Source: Pontibacterium sp049599735 (lineage in GTDB: Bacteria; Pseudomonadota; Gammaproteobacteria; Pseudomonadales; Balneatricaceae). Taken from it: a stretch of 38,761 nt of DNA. The position numbers and the translations under genes were made by a program. This document shows positions 1-8,235 of the stretch, piece by piece. Position 1 is the first letter of the stretch; each line of letters starts with the position of its first letter. The notes below the pieces were generated by a model, which was not told the origin of the DNA, searched no databases, and worked only from the letters and a program-made list of their open reading frames with translations. The stretch is taken from positions 1 to 38,761 of the forward strand of contig JBMYOX010000034.1 in the NCBI GenBank assembly GCA_049599735.1, read 5' to 3'.

Positions 1-204
1 TTTTTGCATGAAAAAAGCAGATCTTGATAAAAGGGACACTGTTTTCCGCATTTTAAGCAGGGTGATTTGACTAAAGTCGGGTGAAGGCAGAAATAATTAT
101 CTCTTGAGATTCAATTAAACACCCCAATAGAGTTAGAATGTTGCGTTAAATTTCCCGGTGTACCGGTCAGAAACCGTTGATTAGACAGGTTAAAAAGTCG
201 AAAC

Positions 205-2961
205 ATGCTGACGTCATTACTCAAGAAAGTGTTTGGAAGTAAGAACGATCGCGAATTAAAGCGTATGACCCGCGTCGTTAAGCAGGTTAATGCGCTGGAA
301 GCCGATCTGGAATCGCTCTCACAAGAGTCTTTACAGGCGAAGACAGCAGAGTTTCGCCAGCGCCTGGCTGACGGGGCAACACTCGATCAGTTGCTGCCGG
401 AAGCCTTTGCGGTAGTGCGCGAGGCCTCAAAACGTGTGATGGGAATGCGCCACTTCGACGTACAGTTGATTGGTGGCATGACCCTGAACGAAGGCAAAGT
501 GGCAGAAATGCGTACCGGTGAAGGTAAAACCCTGGTGGCGACCCTGCCGGTTTACCTGAACGCACTGGCGGGCGAAGGTGTTCATGTTGTTACCGTCAAT
601 GACTATCTGGCAAGCCGTGATGCCGAGTGGATGCGCCCGCTTTATGAAGCCCTGGGGATGAGCCTGGGTGTGATTCTTTCTGGCCAGGATTCAGAGGTTA
701 AGCGTGCAGCTTATACCTGCGATATTACCTACGGTACCAACAATGAATTTGGCTTTGACTATCTGCGCGACAATATGGCGTTCAGTGCAGATGACAAAGT
801 GCAGCGCGATTTTAATTTTGCCGTGGTGGATGAGGTTGACTCCATCCTGATTGATGAAGCGCGGACACCGCTGATTATTTCAGGGCCGGCAGAAGACAGC
901 TCTGCGATGTACATGAAGATCAATACGCTGATTCCAAAGCTGTTACGCTTTGAAGGCGAAATTGATGTTAAGGATGACTCTCAGGTTATCAACGAACATT
1001 ATGTGGTGGATGAGAAAAACCGCACTGTTGAAATTACTGAAGCCGGTCATACGCTGGTGGAAGACCTGCTGACAGAAATGGAACTGCTGGGTGAAGGGGA
1101 AAGCCTGTATGCACCCCAGAACCTGAATCTGCTGCACCACGTACTGGCAGGCCTGCGGGCTCATCACCTCTTCCAGCGTGATAAAGATTATATCGTTCAG
1201 GATAACCAGGTGGTTATCGTGGATGAGCACACCGGGCGTATTATGCCGGGACGTCGCTGGTCTGAAGGTTTACATCAGGCTGTCGAAGCCAAAGAAGGTG
1301 TGGCGGTACAGCTGGAAAGCCAGACTCTGGCCTCTACTACCTTCCAGAATTACTTCAGGCTCTATAACAAGCTGTCGGGCATGACCGGTACAGCGGATAC
1401 GGAAGCCTTTGAGCTGCGTCAGATTTACGGCCTGGATGTCATTGTGATTCCGACCAACCGGCCAGTCTCACGTATCGATATGAACGATCAGGTTTTCCTC
1501 AGTATGGAGGAAAAATATGATGCGATTATTGATGAAATTCGTAAGACACAGGATGAAAAACGTCCGGTACTGGTGGGTACGGCGTCCGTTGAATCCTCCG
1601 AGCTGATTTCAGCTTTACTGAAAAAGCAGGGTATCGAACATAATGTCCTGAACGCCAAAAATCACGGGCGTGAAGCGCAGATTATTGCCGAAGCCGGTCG
1701 TCCTGGTTCTGTGACTATTGCCACTAATATGGCCGGTCGTGGTACGGATATTGTATTGGGTGGCAAGCTGGAGTCTGAGTTAGCTGACCTGGTTGATCCT
1801 ACCGATGAGCAGATCGAACAGGCTAAAGCTGACTGGCAGGCACGCCATGAAGCGGTACTGGCAGCCGGTGGTTTGCATATTGTGGGTACCGAACGCCATG
1901 AGTCCCGCCGTATTGATAACCAGTTAAGGGGTCGTGCCGGTCGTCAGGGTGATTCCGGGTCTTCTCGCTTCTTCCTGTCTCTGGAAGATGATCTGATGCG
2001 TATCTTTGCCTCCGACCGTGTGCGTCAGCTGATGCAGGCGCTGGGTATGGAGCGTGGCGAAGCGATTGAACATAAGATGGTGAGCAACGCCATCGAAAAA
2101 GCCCAGCGCAAAGTAGAAGGTCGTAACTTTGATATTCGTAAGTCGTTGCTTGAATATGACGATGTAGCAAACGATCAGCGTTCAGTGATCTATGGTCAGC
2201 GCAACGAACTGATGGCGGTTGATGATATTTCTGAAACTGTTGATGCCGTGCGCAGCGAAGTGGTTGAGAATATGATTGATTCTTATATTCCGCCACAAAG
2301 TCTGGAAGAGCAGTGGGATGTTGAGGGGCTGGAAAAATCCCTGGAAACTGAGTTTGCTGTGAACCTGCCGCTGACTCAATGGCTGGAAGAAGACGATCAG
2401 CTTCATGAAGAGACACTGCGTCATAAAATTCAGGACGCAGTGCTGGCGGCTTACCAGGCTAAAGAAGCCGTAGTTGGCGCAGAAACCATGCGTATGTTTG
2501 AAAAGCAGGTGATGTTGCAGGTACTGGATACCCTGTGGAAAGAACATTTGCAGACTATGGATCATCTGCGTCAGGGCATTCATCTGCGCGGTTATGCACA
2601 GAAAAACCCTAAGCAGGAATACAAACGTGAAGCTTTTCAGCTTTTCCAGGAATTGCTGGAGAATATCAAGCAGGACGTGGTGCGTATTCTGAGCCATGTG
2701 CAGGTAAAAGAACCTGAAGATGTGGAAGCCATGGAGCAACAGCGCCGCGAACAGGCTGAACGTCAGCAGATGAACTACCAGCATGATCAGGCCTCTGCAC
2801 TGGGTGAACCGGAGCGGGCCGAGTCGGCAGAGCCGGGACAACCTGATGAGTCGGCCAATACTGAGCCGTTTACTCGCGAAGAACGAAAAGTCGGGCGTAA
2901 TGAACCTTGTCCTTGTGGCTCAGGTAAAAAATACAAGCAATGCCACGGCAAGCTTGTCTAA
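205..2961 (+). CDS. secA: SecA, preprotein translocase ATPase
   Basis: This is the motor ATPase of the Sec pathway, which drives unfolded preproteins through SecYEG at the inner membrane. The protein is 918 residues, the usual proteobacterial length (E. coli about 901). The Walker A segment MRTGEGKT lies at residues 102-109, followed by the DEAD-like VVDEVDSILIDEART segment and the helicase motif TNMAGRGTDI. The C-terminus carries the SEC-C zinc motif CPCGSGKKYKQCH, with likely ligands C902, C904, C913 and H914, used for SecB and ribosome contact. The ATG at 205 has no strong Shine-Dalgarno but gives the canonical N-terminus. No secM-like ORF is visible in the 204 bp upstream. A terminator follows directly, so secA looks monocistronic at its 3' end. 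Identification is secure. Confidence 0.98.
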   Translation: MLTSLLKKVFGSKNDRELKRMTRVVKQVNALEADLESLSQESLQAKTAEFRQRLADGATLDQLLPEAFAVVREASKRVMGMRHFDVQLIGGMTLNEGKVAEMRTGEGKTLVATLPVYLNALAGEGVHVVTVNDYLASRDAEWMRPLYEALGMSLGVILSGQDSEVKRAAYTCDITYGTNNEFGFDYLRDNMAFSADDKVQRDFNFAVVDEVDSILIDEARTPLIISGPAEDSSAMYMKINTLIPKLLRFEGEIDVKDDSQVINEHYVVDEKNRTVEITEAGHTLVEDLLTEMELLGEGESLYAPQNLNLLHHVLAGLRAHHLFQRDKDYIVQDNQVVIVDEHTGRIMPGRRWSEGLHQAVEAKEGVAVQLESQTLASTTFQNYFRLYNKLSGMTGTADTEAFELRQIYGLDVIVIPTNRPVSRIDMNDQVFLSMEEKYDAIIDEIRKTQDEKRPVLVGTASVESSELISALLKKQGIEHNVLNAKNHGREAQIIAEAGRPGSVTIATNMAGRGTDIVLGGKLESELADLVDPTDEQIEQAKADWQARHEAVLAAGGLHIVGTERHESRRIDNQLRGRAGRQGDSGSSRFFLSLEDDLMRIFASDRVRQLMQALGMERGEAIEHKMVSNAIEKAQRKVEGRNFDIRKSLLEYDDVANDQRSVIYGQRNELMAVDDISETVDAVRSEVVENMIDSYIPPQSLEEQWDVEGLEKSLETEFAVNLPLTQWLEEDDQLHEETLRHKIQDAVLAAYQAKEAVVGAETMRMFEKQVMLQVLDTLWKEHLQTMDHLRQGIHLRGYAQKNPKQEYKREAFQLFQELLENIKQDVVRILSHVQVKEPEDVEAMEQQRREQAERQQMNYQHDQASALGEPERAESAEPGQPDESANTEPFTREERKVGRNEPCPCGSGKKYKQCHGKLV

Positions 2962-2990
2962 CCCCGTGAAGTAATTTAACCCATAGTTAA

Positions 2991-3020
2991 AAAGCAGCTT
3001 CGGCTGCTTTCTTTGTCTTT
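2991..3020 (+). terminator. Rho-independent terminator after secA
   Basis: A perfect 8-bp stem AAAGCAGC (2991-2998) / GCTGCTTT (3003-3010) encloses a TTCG tetraloop and is followed by the T-rich CTTTGTCTTT. It lies 30 bp after the secA stop and 20 bp before the argJ ribosome binding site region, so argJ probably needs read-through or its own promoter. Confidence 0.8.
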
Positions 3021-3039
3021 GAGCAGTGGAGAGAGCGTA

Positions 3040-4257
3040 ATGGCAGTCGGATCTGGTACAGTGCCTGAATTTCATTCGGTTAAAGGTTTTAAACTTGGCA
3101 CAACATCGGCGGGTATTAAAACGCCGGGCCGTGCCGATCTGGTATTAATGGAAATACCTGAAGGTGCCTCAGTCGCGGGTGTTTTTACCAAAAATGCGTT
3201 TTGTGCCGCGCCGGTGCAAATTTGTAAGCGCCATATGGCACAAACCGATGCCCGTTATCTGGTGGTGAATACCGGTAATGCAAATGCAGGTACCGGTGCT
3301 GAAGGCATGAATGATGCGATTCAGACCTGCGAAACGGTTGCCAGCCTGATGTCGGTTACGGATAGCGCTGTGCTACCGTTTTCTACCGGTGTTATCGGTG
3401 AAAAATTACCGATTGAGAAAATTATCAGCGCACTGCCAAACGCTAAAGCCGTATTGAGTGAGTCAGGCTGGTTAGAGGCGGCCAGTGGCATACTGACAAC
3501 CGATACCCGTCCTAAAGGGGCCAGCGAACAGTTTGTCTACCAGGGCCAGACCCTTACGGTAACCGGCATCTCAAAAGGCTCCGGCATGATCAAGCCGAAC
3601 ATGGCAACTATGCTGGCTTATGTGGCAACCGATGCAAATGTATCTCAACCCCTGCTTCAGCAATTGCTGGTGGCGGCATCGGATCAGTCGTTTAACCGTA
3701 TTACCGTAGACAGTGATACTTCAACCAATGACAGCTGCATACTGGTGGCAACCGGTGAATCCGGTCCTGAGGTCAGTGAAAAAACCCCTGAGCTGCTGGC
3801 TATGTTTACTGAGGTGCTTAACCGGGTCATGCGTGATCTGGCCCATGCTATTGTGCGTGATGGTGAAGGGGCCACAAAGTTTGTTACCGTCAAAGTAGAA
3901 AGCGCGGCTAACCAGCAGGAAGCACTGGCCGTGGCTTATGATATTGCTCATTCACCGCTGGTTAAAACCGCGCTTTATGCGTCTGATCCGAACTGGGGCC
4001 GTATATTGGCAGTAGTGGGTCGTTCTGCGGTGGAAAACCTGGATATAGAGGCGTTAAAAGTCTATCTGGGAGAGGTCTGTATTGTTGAAAATGGCGGACG
4101 TGCAGCCGCTTATACCGAAGACGCCGGGCAGGCGGTGATGGATCGGGAAGAAATTGAAATCTGTGTGCAGCTTAATCGCGGAGATGTGAATGAAACGGTC
4201 TGGACAACCGATCTGTCTCAGGAGTACGTCACTATCAATGCCGACTATCGTTCCTGA
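3040..4257 (+). CDS. argJ: ArgJ, bifunctional ornithine acetyltransferase / N-acetylglutamate synthase
   Basis: ArgJ transfers the acetyl group from N-acetylornithine to glutamate in the cyclic arginine pathway. The bifunctional form can also use acetyl-CoA. The self-cleavage site is clear: KPNMATML, with the nucleophilic Thr at about residue 190 generating alpha and beta chains. The NTGNANAGTG and NWGRI motifs are also family hallmarks. The start at ATG 3040 was chosen because GGAGAG (3028-3033) precedes it at good spacing. An earlier in-frame TTG at 3013 lies in the secA terminator tail and is not credible. The product is 405 residues, normal for the family. The mutT-thiE fusion gene starts 3 bp after the stop, so the two are probably co-transcribed. 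Confidence 0.96.
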   Translation: MAVGSGTVPEFHSVKGFKLGTTSAGIKTPGRADLVLMEIPEGASVAGVFTKNAFCAAPVQICKRHMAQTDARYLVVNTGNANAGTGAEGMNDAIQTCETVASLMSVTDSAVLPFSTGVIGEKLPIEKIISALPNAKAVLSESGWLEAASGILTTDTRPKGASEQFVYQGQTLTVTGISKGSGMIKPNMATMLAYVATDANVSQPLLQQLLVAASDQSFNRITVDSDTSTNDSCILVATGESGPEVSEKTPELLAMFTEVLNRVMRDLAHAIVRDGEGATKFVTVKVESAANQQEALAVAYDIAHSPLVKTALYASDPNWGRILAVVGRSAVENLDIEALKVYLGEVCIVENGGRAAAYTEDAGQAVMDREEIEICVQLNRGDVNETVWTTDLSQEYVTINADYRS

Positions 4258-4260
4258 GTT

Positions 4261-5214
4261 ATGACAAAACTGATTCATGTCGCCGCCGCTGTTATTTATA
4301 ACCCGCAGGGCCAGATTCTTCTGGCCCAACGGCCAACGGATAAGCATCAGGGAGGCTTATGGGAGTTTCCCGGCGGCAAGGTTGAGGCCGATGAGTCGGT
4401 GCTTCAGGCGTTAAAACGTGAGCTGGATGAAGAATTAGGTATTCAGATCAGTGATGCAAAGCCTCTGATTCAGGTGCCATACCATTATCCGGACAAATCA
4501 GTGTTGCTGGATGTCTACGAGGTGAATGCTTTTCAGGGTGAACCCTGGGGACGTGAGGGGCAGCCGGTACGCTGGGTAGATCGGGTAAAGCTGGATGCGT
4601 ATCAATTTCCGGCCGCTAATCGACCGATATTGAATGCGGTCCTGTTGCCAACACGCTTACTGGTGACCGGTGTTGCAAGTGGCTTAGAGTTGGCAGATCC
4701 CGATAGTTACCTTTTTAAACTGAATCAGGCGATTAGTCTGGGCGTAGACGGGGTTATGTTACGCGCCAAAACCCTGGCAGACGATGATTTTAAGACGCTG
4801 GCAAAGGTCTATCAAAAACGCTGTAAGGCAGAGGCTGTTTTCCTGACCCTGAACTGTACGGTTGATCAGGCTAATGCGTTAAATGCTGATGCTGTGCACC
4901 TGAGCAGTGAACGTCTCATGGCGCTTGAATCCCGGGGTCTGTTTAAAGGTCGCTGGATCAGCGCATCCTGCCACACAAAGGAAGAACTGGCTCGGGCCCA
5001 AAGGCTGGGGCTGGATTTTGTAACTTTGTCACCGGTTTTACCCACCCGTTCTCACCCGGAAGCAACACCTCTGGGCTGGACGGCTTTTACAGAGCGGGTT
5101 AAAGCGGTTGCTTTGCCGGTTTATGGTCTGGGCGGGCTGACCGAATCTGACCTGGAAAAAGCCCGGACAACAGGTGCCCAAGGTATTGCGGCTATCAGTG
5201 CATGGTGGGGGTAA
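4261..5214 (+). CDS. mutT: MutT-type Nudix hydrolase fused to a ThiE/TenI-like domain
   Basis: The N-terminal half is a MutT-like Nudix hydrolase expected to clear 8-oxo-dGTP from the nucleotide pool. The Nudix box is complete at residues 39-61 (G39, E45, R53-E54, E57-E58, G60) after the WEFPGGK segment. From about residue 135 to the end (317) the protein resembles thiamine-phosphate synthase (ThiE/TenI barrel): GVDGVMLRAK, ADAVHLSSE, DFVTLSPVLPT and the late YGLGGL. The combination is known in gammaproteobacteria (for example the Pseudomonas mutT near argJ), but the role of the second domain there is unsettled. It starts 3 bp after argJ and ends 20 bp inside the 3' end of the convergent yacG. 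The first-domain function is confident. Thiamine synthesis by the second is not claimed. Confidence 0.9.
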   Translation: MTKLIHVAAAVIYNPQGQILLAQRPTDKHQGGLWEFPGGKVEADESVLQALKRELDEELGIQISDAKPLIQVPYHYPDKSVLLDVYEVNAFQGEPWGREGQPVRWVDRVKLDAYQFPAANRPILNAVLLPTRLLVTGVASGLELADPDSYLFKLNQAISLGVDGVMLRAKTLADDDFKTLAKVYQKRCKAEAVFLTLNCTVDQANALNADAVHLSSERLMALESRGLFKGRWISASCHTKEELARAQRLGLDFVTLSPVLPTRSHPEATPLGWTAFTERVKAVALPVYGLGGLTESDLEKARTTGAQGIAAISAWWG

Positions 5215-5416
5215 CGTCACGGGCACCGGGTTCATCGCCGGTGCTGTAATCATTTTCATCTTCGTTACCGGATGAAGCAATCTGGTAAGCCTCACTGGCC
5301 CAGGCACCTAAGTCAATCAGGCGGCAGCGTTCTGAGCAGAAAGGGCGGAAAGCATTATCCTCACTCCAGAGAGCCGGTTTTTTGCACTGTGGACAAGCCA
5401 CGGTTTTTTTACTCAA
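5195..5416 (-). CDS. yacG: YacG, zinc-binding DNA gyrase inhibitor family
   Basis: This is a small zinc protein of the family whose E. coli member binds GyrB and inhibits gyrase. It has 73 residues with four zinc ligands, C8-x2-C11 and C27-x3-C31, and the conserved LIDLGAWASE segment after the last cysteines. The start is TTG at 5416: AAGAGGA lies about 9 nt upstream, no ATG is available, and the frame matches the family N-terminus. The start codon overlaps the coaE stop by 8 nt, so translation is probably coupled. It is the last gene of the pilB-pilC-pilD-coaE-yacG operon. Its 3' end overlaps the convergent mutT gene by 20 bp. The acidic C-terminal tail is typical. Confidence 0.92.
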   Translation of the reverse strand: MSKKTVACPQCKKPALWSEDNAFRPFCSERCRLIDLGAWASEAYQIASSGNEDENDYSTGDEPGARDVTPTMH

Positions 5417-6041
5417 TGTTTGATTCCTCTTGCTCTTCGCTGGCCAGCCTTAATAGTTTTTGATGTAAATCCGCTACACGGTTATCTAATAAAGCCTGAT
5501 CGCCGGAATTATCCACAACGGTATCAGCCCGGCTCAGGCGCTCTTCCCGACTCATCTGTGCAGCAATAATTGCCCGCACCTGATCTTCTGAGCTGTTATC
5601 CCGCACGGTTGTACGTGAAATTTGCAGGGTTTCAGGGGCATCAACCACTACTACATGATTTACCAGCAAATGCTGATCGGTTTCCAGCAACAGGGGGGAG
5701 GCTAATATCACATAAGCACTGTCTAACGCTTCAAGTTTTTCGAGAATGCGGGTACGAATTTGCGGGTGTAGCAGTTGTTCCAGCCAGGTGCGCTGGTGTT
5801 CATCGGCAAATATAATAGTGCGTAGTTTTGTTCGATCAAGGTAGCCGTTCGCCAGTAATACAGCATCACCAAAACGTTTTTGGATGGCTTCAAGTGCCGG
5901 TTCGCCCGGTTCGACTACCTCGCGGGCCACAATATCAGCGTCTATTACCGGGATGTTTTTAGCGGCCAGGCGATTGGAGACCGCACTCTTTCCGCTGCCG
6001 ATCCCACCGGTCAGTCCTGCTACAAACATGGGCTTACACAC
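5409..6041 (-). CDS. coaE: CoaE, dephospho-CoA kinase
   Basis: CoaE catalyses the last step of coenzyme A synthesis, phosphorylating the ribose 3'-OH of dephospho-CoA with ATP in the cytoplasm. The P-loop GLTGGIGSGKS is at residues 9-19, followed by the DADIVARE segment and a family-typical RLSRADTVVDNSG end. The start may be GTG 6041 (210 residues), which overlaps the pilD stop and matches the Pseudomonas-like MxKP N-terminus, or ATG 6029 (206 residues). I list the longer form, but the choice is uncertain. Linkage to pilD upstream and yacG downstream is the usual Pseudomonas-type arrangement. Confidence 0.95.
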   Translation of the reverse strand: MCKPMFVAGLTGGIGSGKSAVSNRLAAKNIPVIDADIVAREVVEPGEPALEAIQKRFGDAVLLANGYLDRTKLRTIIFADEHQRTWLEQLLHPQIRTRILEKLEALDSAYVILASPLLLETDQHLLVNHVVVVDAPETLQISRTTVRDNSSEDQVRAIIAAQMSREERLSRADTVVDNSGDQALLDNRVADLHQKLLRLASEEQEESNIE

Positions 6042-6912
6042 TTATCCATTGTAAATAATATTGGGTAATATCCCGGCCCCATATTAATGCAATCCAACCG
6101 GCCACCGCCAGGTAAGGGCCAAAAGGAATGGGTTTCTGGCTGTCGTGGCGTTTAAAGATAATCAGCAAAATACCCACCACAGCACCTACCAGAGAAGAAA
6201 ACAGAATAATCACCGGTAATTGTTCGGCACCGGCCCAGGCACCCAGCGCGGCCAACAGCTTAAAATCGCCATAGCCCATGCCTTCCTTACCGGTGACCAG
6301 TTTAAACAGCCAAAAGACCGACCAGAGACTAAGATAACCCAACATGGCACCGGCAACCGCCGATTCCAGGCTGGTGAACATACCAAAACTGTTTACCAAC
6401 AAACCAAGCCAGAGCAGTGGCAGGGTAATGGCATCGGGTAATAACTGCGTATCGTAATCAATCAGGGTCAGGCAGATCAGCGCCCAGGTAAACAGAATAA
6501 TCGCCAGGCTGATTTCGTTAGGGCCATAGAGGTAAACCAGATAAGCACTCAGGCTGGCGGTCAGTAATTCAACAACCGGGTAGCGCAGGGAAATAGCGGT
6601 TTTACAGCCGTTGCACTTGCCACCCTGCAGCAGATAACTGATAAGCGGCAGGTTTTCATACCAGCGGATTTTATGGCCACAGTTCGGGCAGGCGGATGCA
6701 GGCACGGCCAGGTTAAACGTTTCAGGCTTTTGGGTTTCCTGCGCTGCCGTTTCGTTTATGTCGTCAAACTGTGCCTGCCATTCTCGTTCCATGATAATGG
6801 GCAGGCGATAAATCACCACATTTAAAAAGCTACCGATCAGCAGCGCAAAGATAAAGGCCAGTGAAATCGCCATAATCGGGTAGCTATTCAATAAATCTAA
6901 ATAGATATTCAA
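6034..6912 (-). CDS. pilD: PilD, type IV prepilin peptidase and N-methyltransferase
   Basis: PilD is an inner-membrane aspartyl peptidase that cuts the prepilin leader after Gly and methylates the new Phe1. It also serves type II secretion pseudopilins where these exist. The 292-residue sequence has the cytoplasmic zinc-type cysteine quartet C75-x2-C78 and C100-x2-C103, then the membrane aspartate motifs IDYDTQLLPD (D152/D154) and GYGDFK (D216). Several hydrophobic helices follow. The start is TTG 6912, with AAGGA 7 nt upstream; the resulting N-terminus aligns well with known PilD proteins, whereas the next ATG would remove about 13 residues. It lies 71 bp after pilC and overlaps coaE by 8 nt. 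Its obvious substrate here is PilA. Confidence 0.95.
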   Translation of the reverse strand: MNIYLDLLNSYPIMAISLAFIFALLIGSFLNVVIYRLPIIMEREWQAQFDDINETAAQETQKPETFNLAVPASACPNCGHKIRWYENLPLISYLLQGGKCNGCKTAISLRYPVVELLTASLSAYLVYLYGPNEISLAIILFTWALICLTLIDYDTQLLPDAITLPLLWLGLLVNSFGMFTSLESAVAGAMLGYLSLWSVFWLFKLVTGKEGMGYGDFKLLAALGAWAGAEQLPVIILFSSLVGAVVGILLIIFKRHDSQKPIPFGPYLAVAGWIALIWGRDITQYYLQWISV

Positions 6913-6983
6913 AACAAATCCTTAAATTGCCACATGTGTTTGTATTAATATCCTGTCACTTTTATCTAGCTGACTGAGCTAAG

Positions 6984-8207
6984 TTACACAACTGCACCCA
7001 GCTGAAATATAGGCAGGTACATGGCAATCACAAGGCCACCAACCAGCACGCCGAGCACCGCCATAATCAAGGGTTCGATCAGGCTGGAAAGGTTATCGAC
7101 CGCATCATCCACCAGGTCTTCGTAAAACTCAGCGACTTTACCCAGCATCATATCCAGTGAACCGGCTTCTTCACCAATGGCGATCATCTGCACCGCCATA
7201 TTAGGGAAAATACCGGTCATATTGACAGCATTTTGCAGGGACTGACCGGTTGAAACACCGTTGCGTATCTGAAAAATAGCATCCCGGTAAATAACGTTGC
7301 CAGCGGCACCGGCGGCAGACTCCAGGGCGTTAACCAGAGGCACACCGGCCGCAAAGGTGGTTTCCAGGGTGCGGGCAAAACGGGCAATAGCGGAATTATG
7401 TAATATCTGTCCGATAATTGGGATTTTTAACATAGCCCGGTCGACGGCATCGGCAAATTTTTGAGACTGTGCGAGGGCTTTTTTAAACAAAAAACCGGCC
7501 AGAGCCACTGAGCCAAAGACAATATGCCACCAGGCCTGGGCAATTTCAGATAAGCCCACGACAAACTGGGTAAAAGCCGGTAAATCGGCCCCGAAGTCTG
7601 CAAAAACCGCTTCAAACTGCGGCACCACTTTTACCAGCAAAATGGCCGAGACAATAATACCGACAATAATAACCGCTGTCGGGTAAGTCATGGCTTTTTT
7701 GATCTTGGCCTTTAATTTTTCCATTTTTTCTTTATAGGTGGCCAGGCGATCCAGTATGGATTCCAAAGCCCCGGATTTTTCACCGGCGGCGATCAGGTTG
7801 CAAAAGAGCTCATCAAACTGTTCGGGGTATTTAGTTAAGGCGGTTGAAAAATCCAGGCCGCCATTCACATCATTTTTAATGGCCTGGATCATAGCTTTCA
7901 TTTTGTTTTTTTCAATGCCGTTAGAAACGATATCCATACCCTGCAACAGCGGCACCCCGGCTTTCATCATGGTGGCCATCTGGCGGGTAAAAAAAGCAAT
8001 ATCCAGGGGTTTAATGGGAGCATTGGCTTTACTGAACAGGCTGAAAGAGCTTTGCTTGCGGATTTTTTTTGGCGTAATGCCCTGCTTTCGCAGCAAAGCT
8101 TTAGCCGTGGCCTGGTTTTCGGCGTCAATTTTACCCTGGCTGCGGTTGCCGTTTTTGTCTTTCCCTTCCCAGGCAAAGGTGCTTATTTGCTGTTCTTTAG
8201 TTGCCAT
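6984..8207 (-). CDS. pilC: PilC, type IV pilus inner-membrane platform protein
   Basis: PilC is the polytopic platform protein that couples the PilB assembly ATPase to pilin extraction from the inner membrane. The protein is 407 residues, the standard length. It contains two type II secretion F (GspF) domains, roughly 70-195 and 270-395, each opening with an FxRxxAxxxxAGVPL-like segment (FFTRQMATMMKAGVPLL and FARTLETTFAAGVPLV). Three long hydrophobic segments are visible near residues 170-190, 225-245 and 375-395. The start is ATG 8207, 28 bp after the pilB stop, with only a weak ribosome binding site. It is in the pilBCD operon. Confidence 0.96.
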   Translation of the reverse strand: MATKEQQISTFAWEGKDKNGNRSQGKIDAENQATAKALLRKQGITPKKIRKQSSFSLFSKANAPIKPLDIAFFTRQMATMMKAGVPLLQGMDIVSNGIEKNKMKAMIQAIKNDVNGGLDFSTALTKYPEQFDELFCNLIAAGEKSGALESILDRLATYKEKMEKLKAKIKKAMTYPTAVIIVGIIVSAILLVKVVPQFEAVFADFGADLPAFTQFVVGLSEIAQAWWHIVFGSVALAGFLFKKALAQSQKFADAVDRAMLKIPIIGQILHNSAIARFARTLETTFAAGVPLVNALESAAGAAGNVIYRDAIFQIRNGVSTGQSLQNAVNMTGIFPNMAVQMIAIGEEAGSLDMMLGKVAEFYEDLVDDAVDNLSSLIEPLIMAVLGVLVGGLVIAMYLPIFQLGAVV

Positions 8208-8235
8208 TAAACGTTGCCATTAAGCCTTAATCGGT

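Noticed and set aside
1..204. secM-like regulator before secA
   Set aside because: No suitable ORF with a signal peptide and arrest-like end is present. A CCGGT-GT-ACCGG palindrome (155-166) is too short to interpret, and TTCAAT-N18-TAGAAT (110-139) is a poor promoter match.
1823..2841. Long minus-strand ORFs inside secA
   Set aside because: Antisense shadows of a secure gene, with no domain resemblance.
3013..3039. Longer argJ starting at TTG 3013
   Set aside because: It begins in the secA terminator tail; ATG 3040 has a good GGAGAG.
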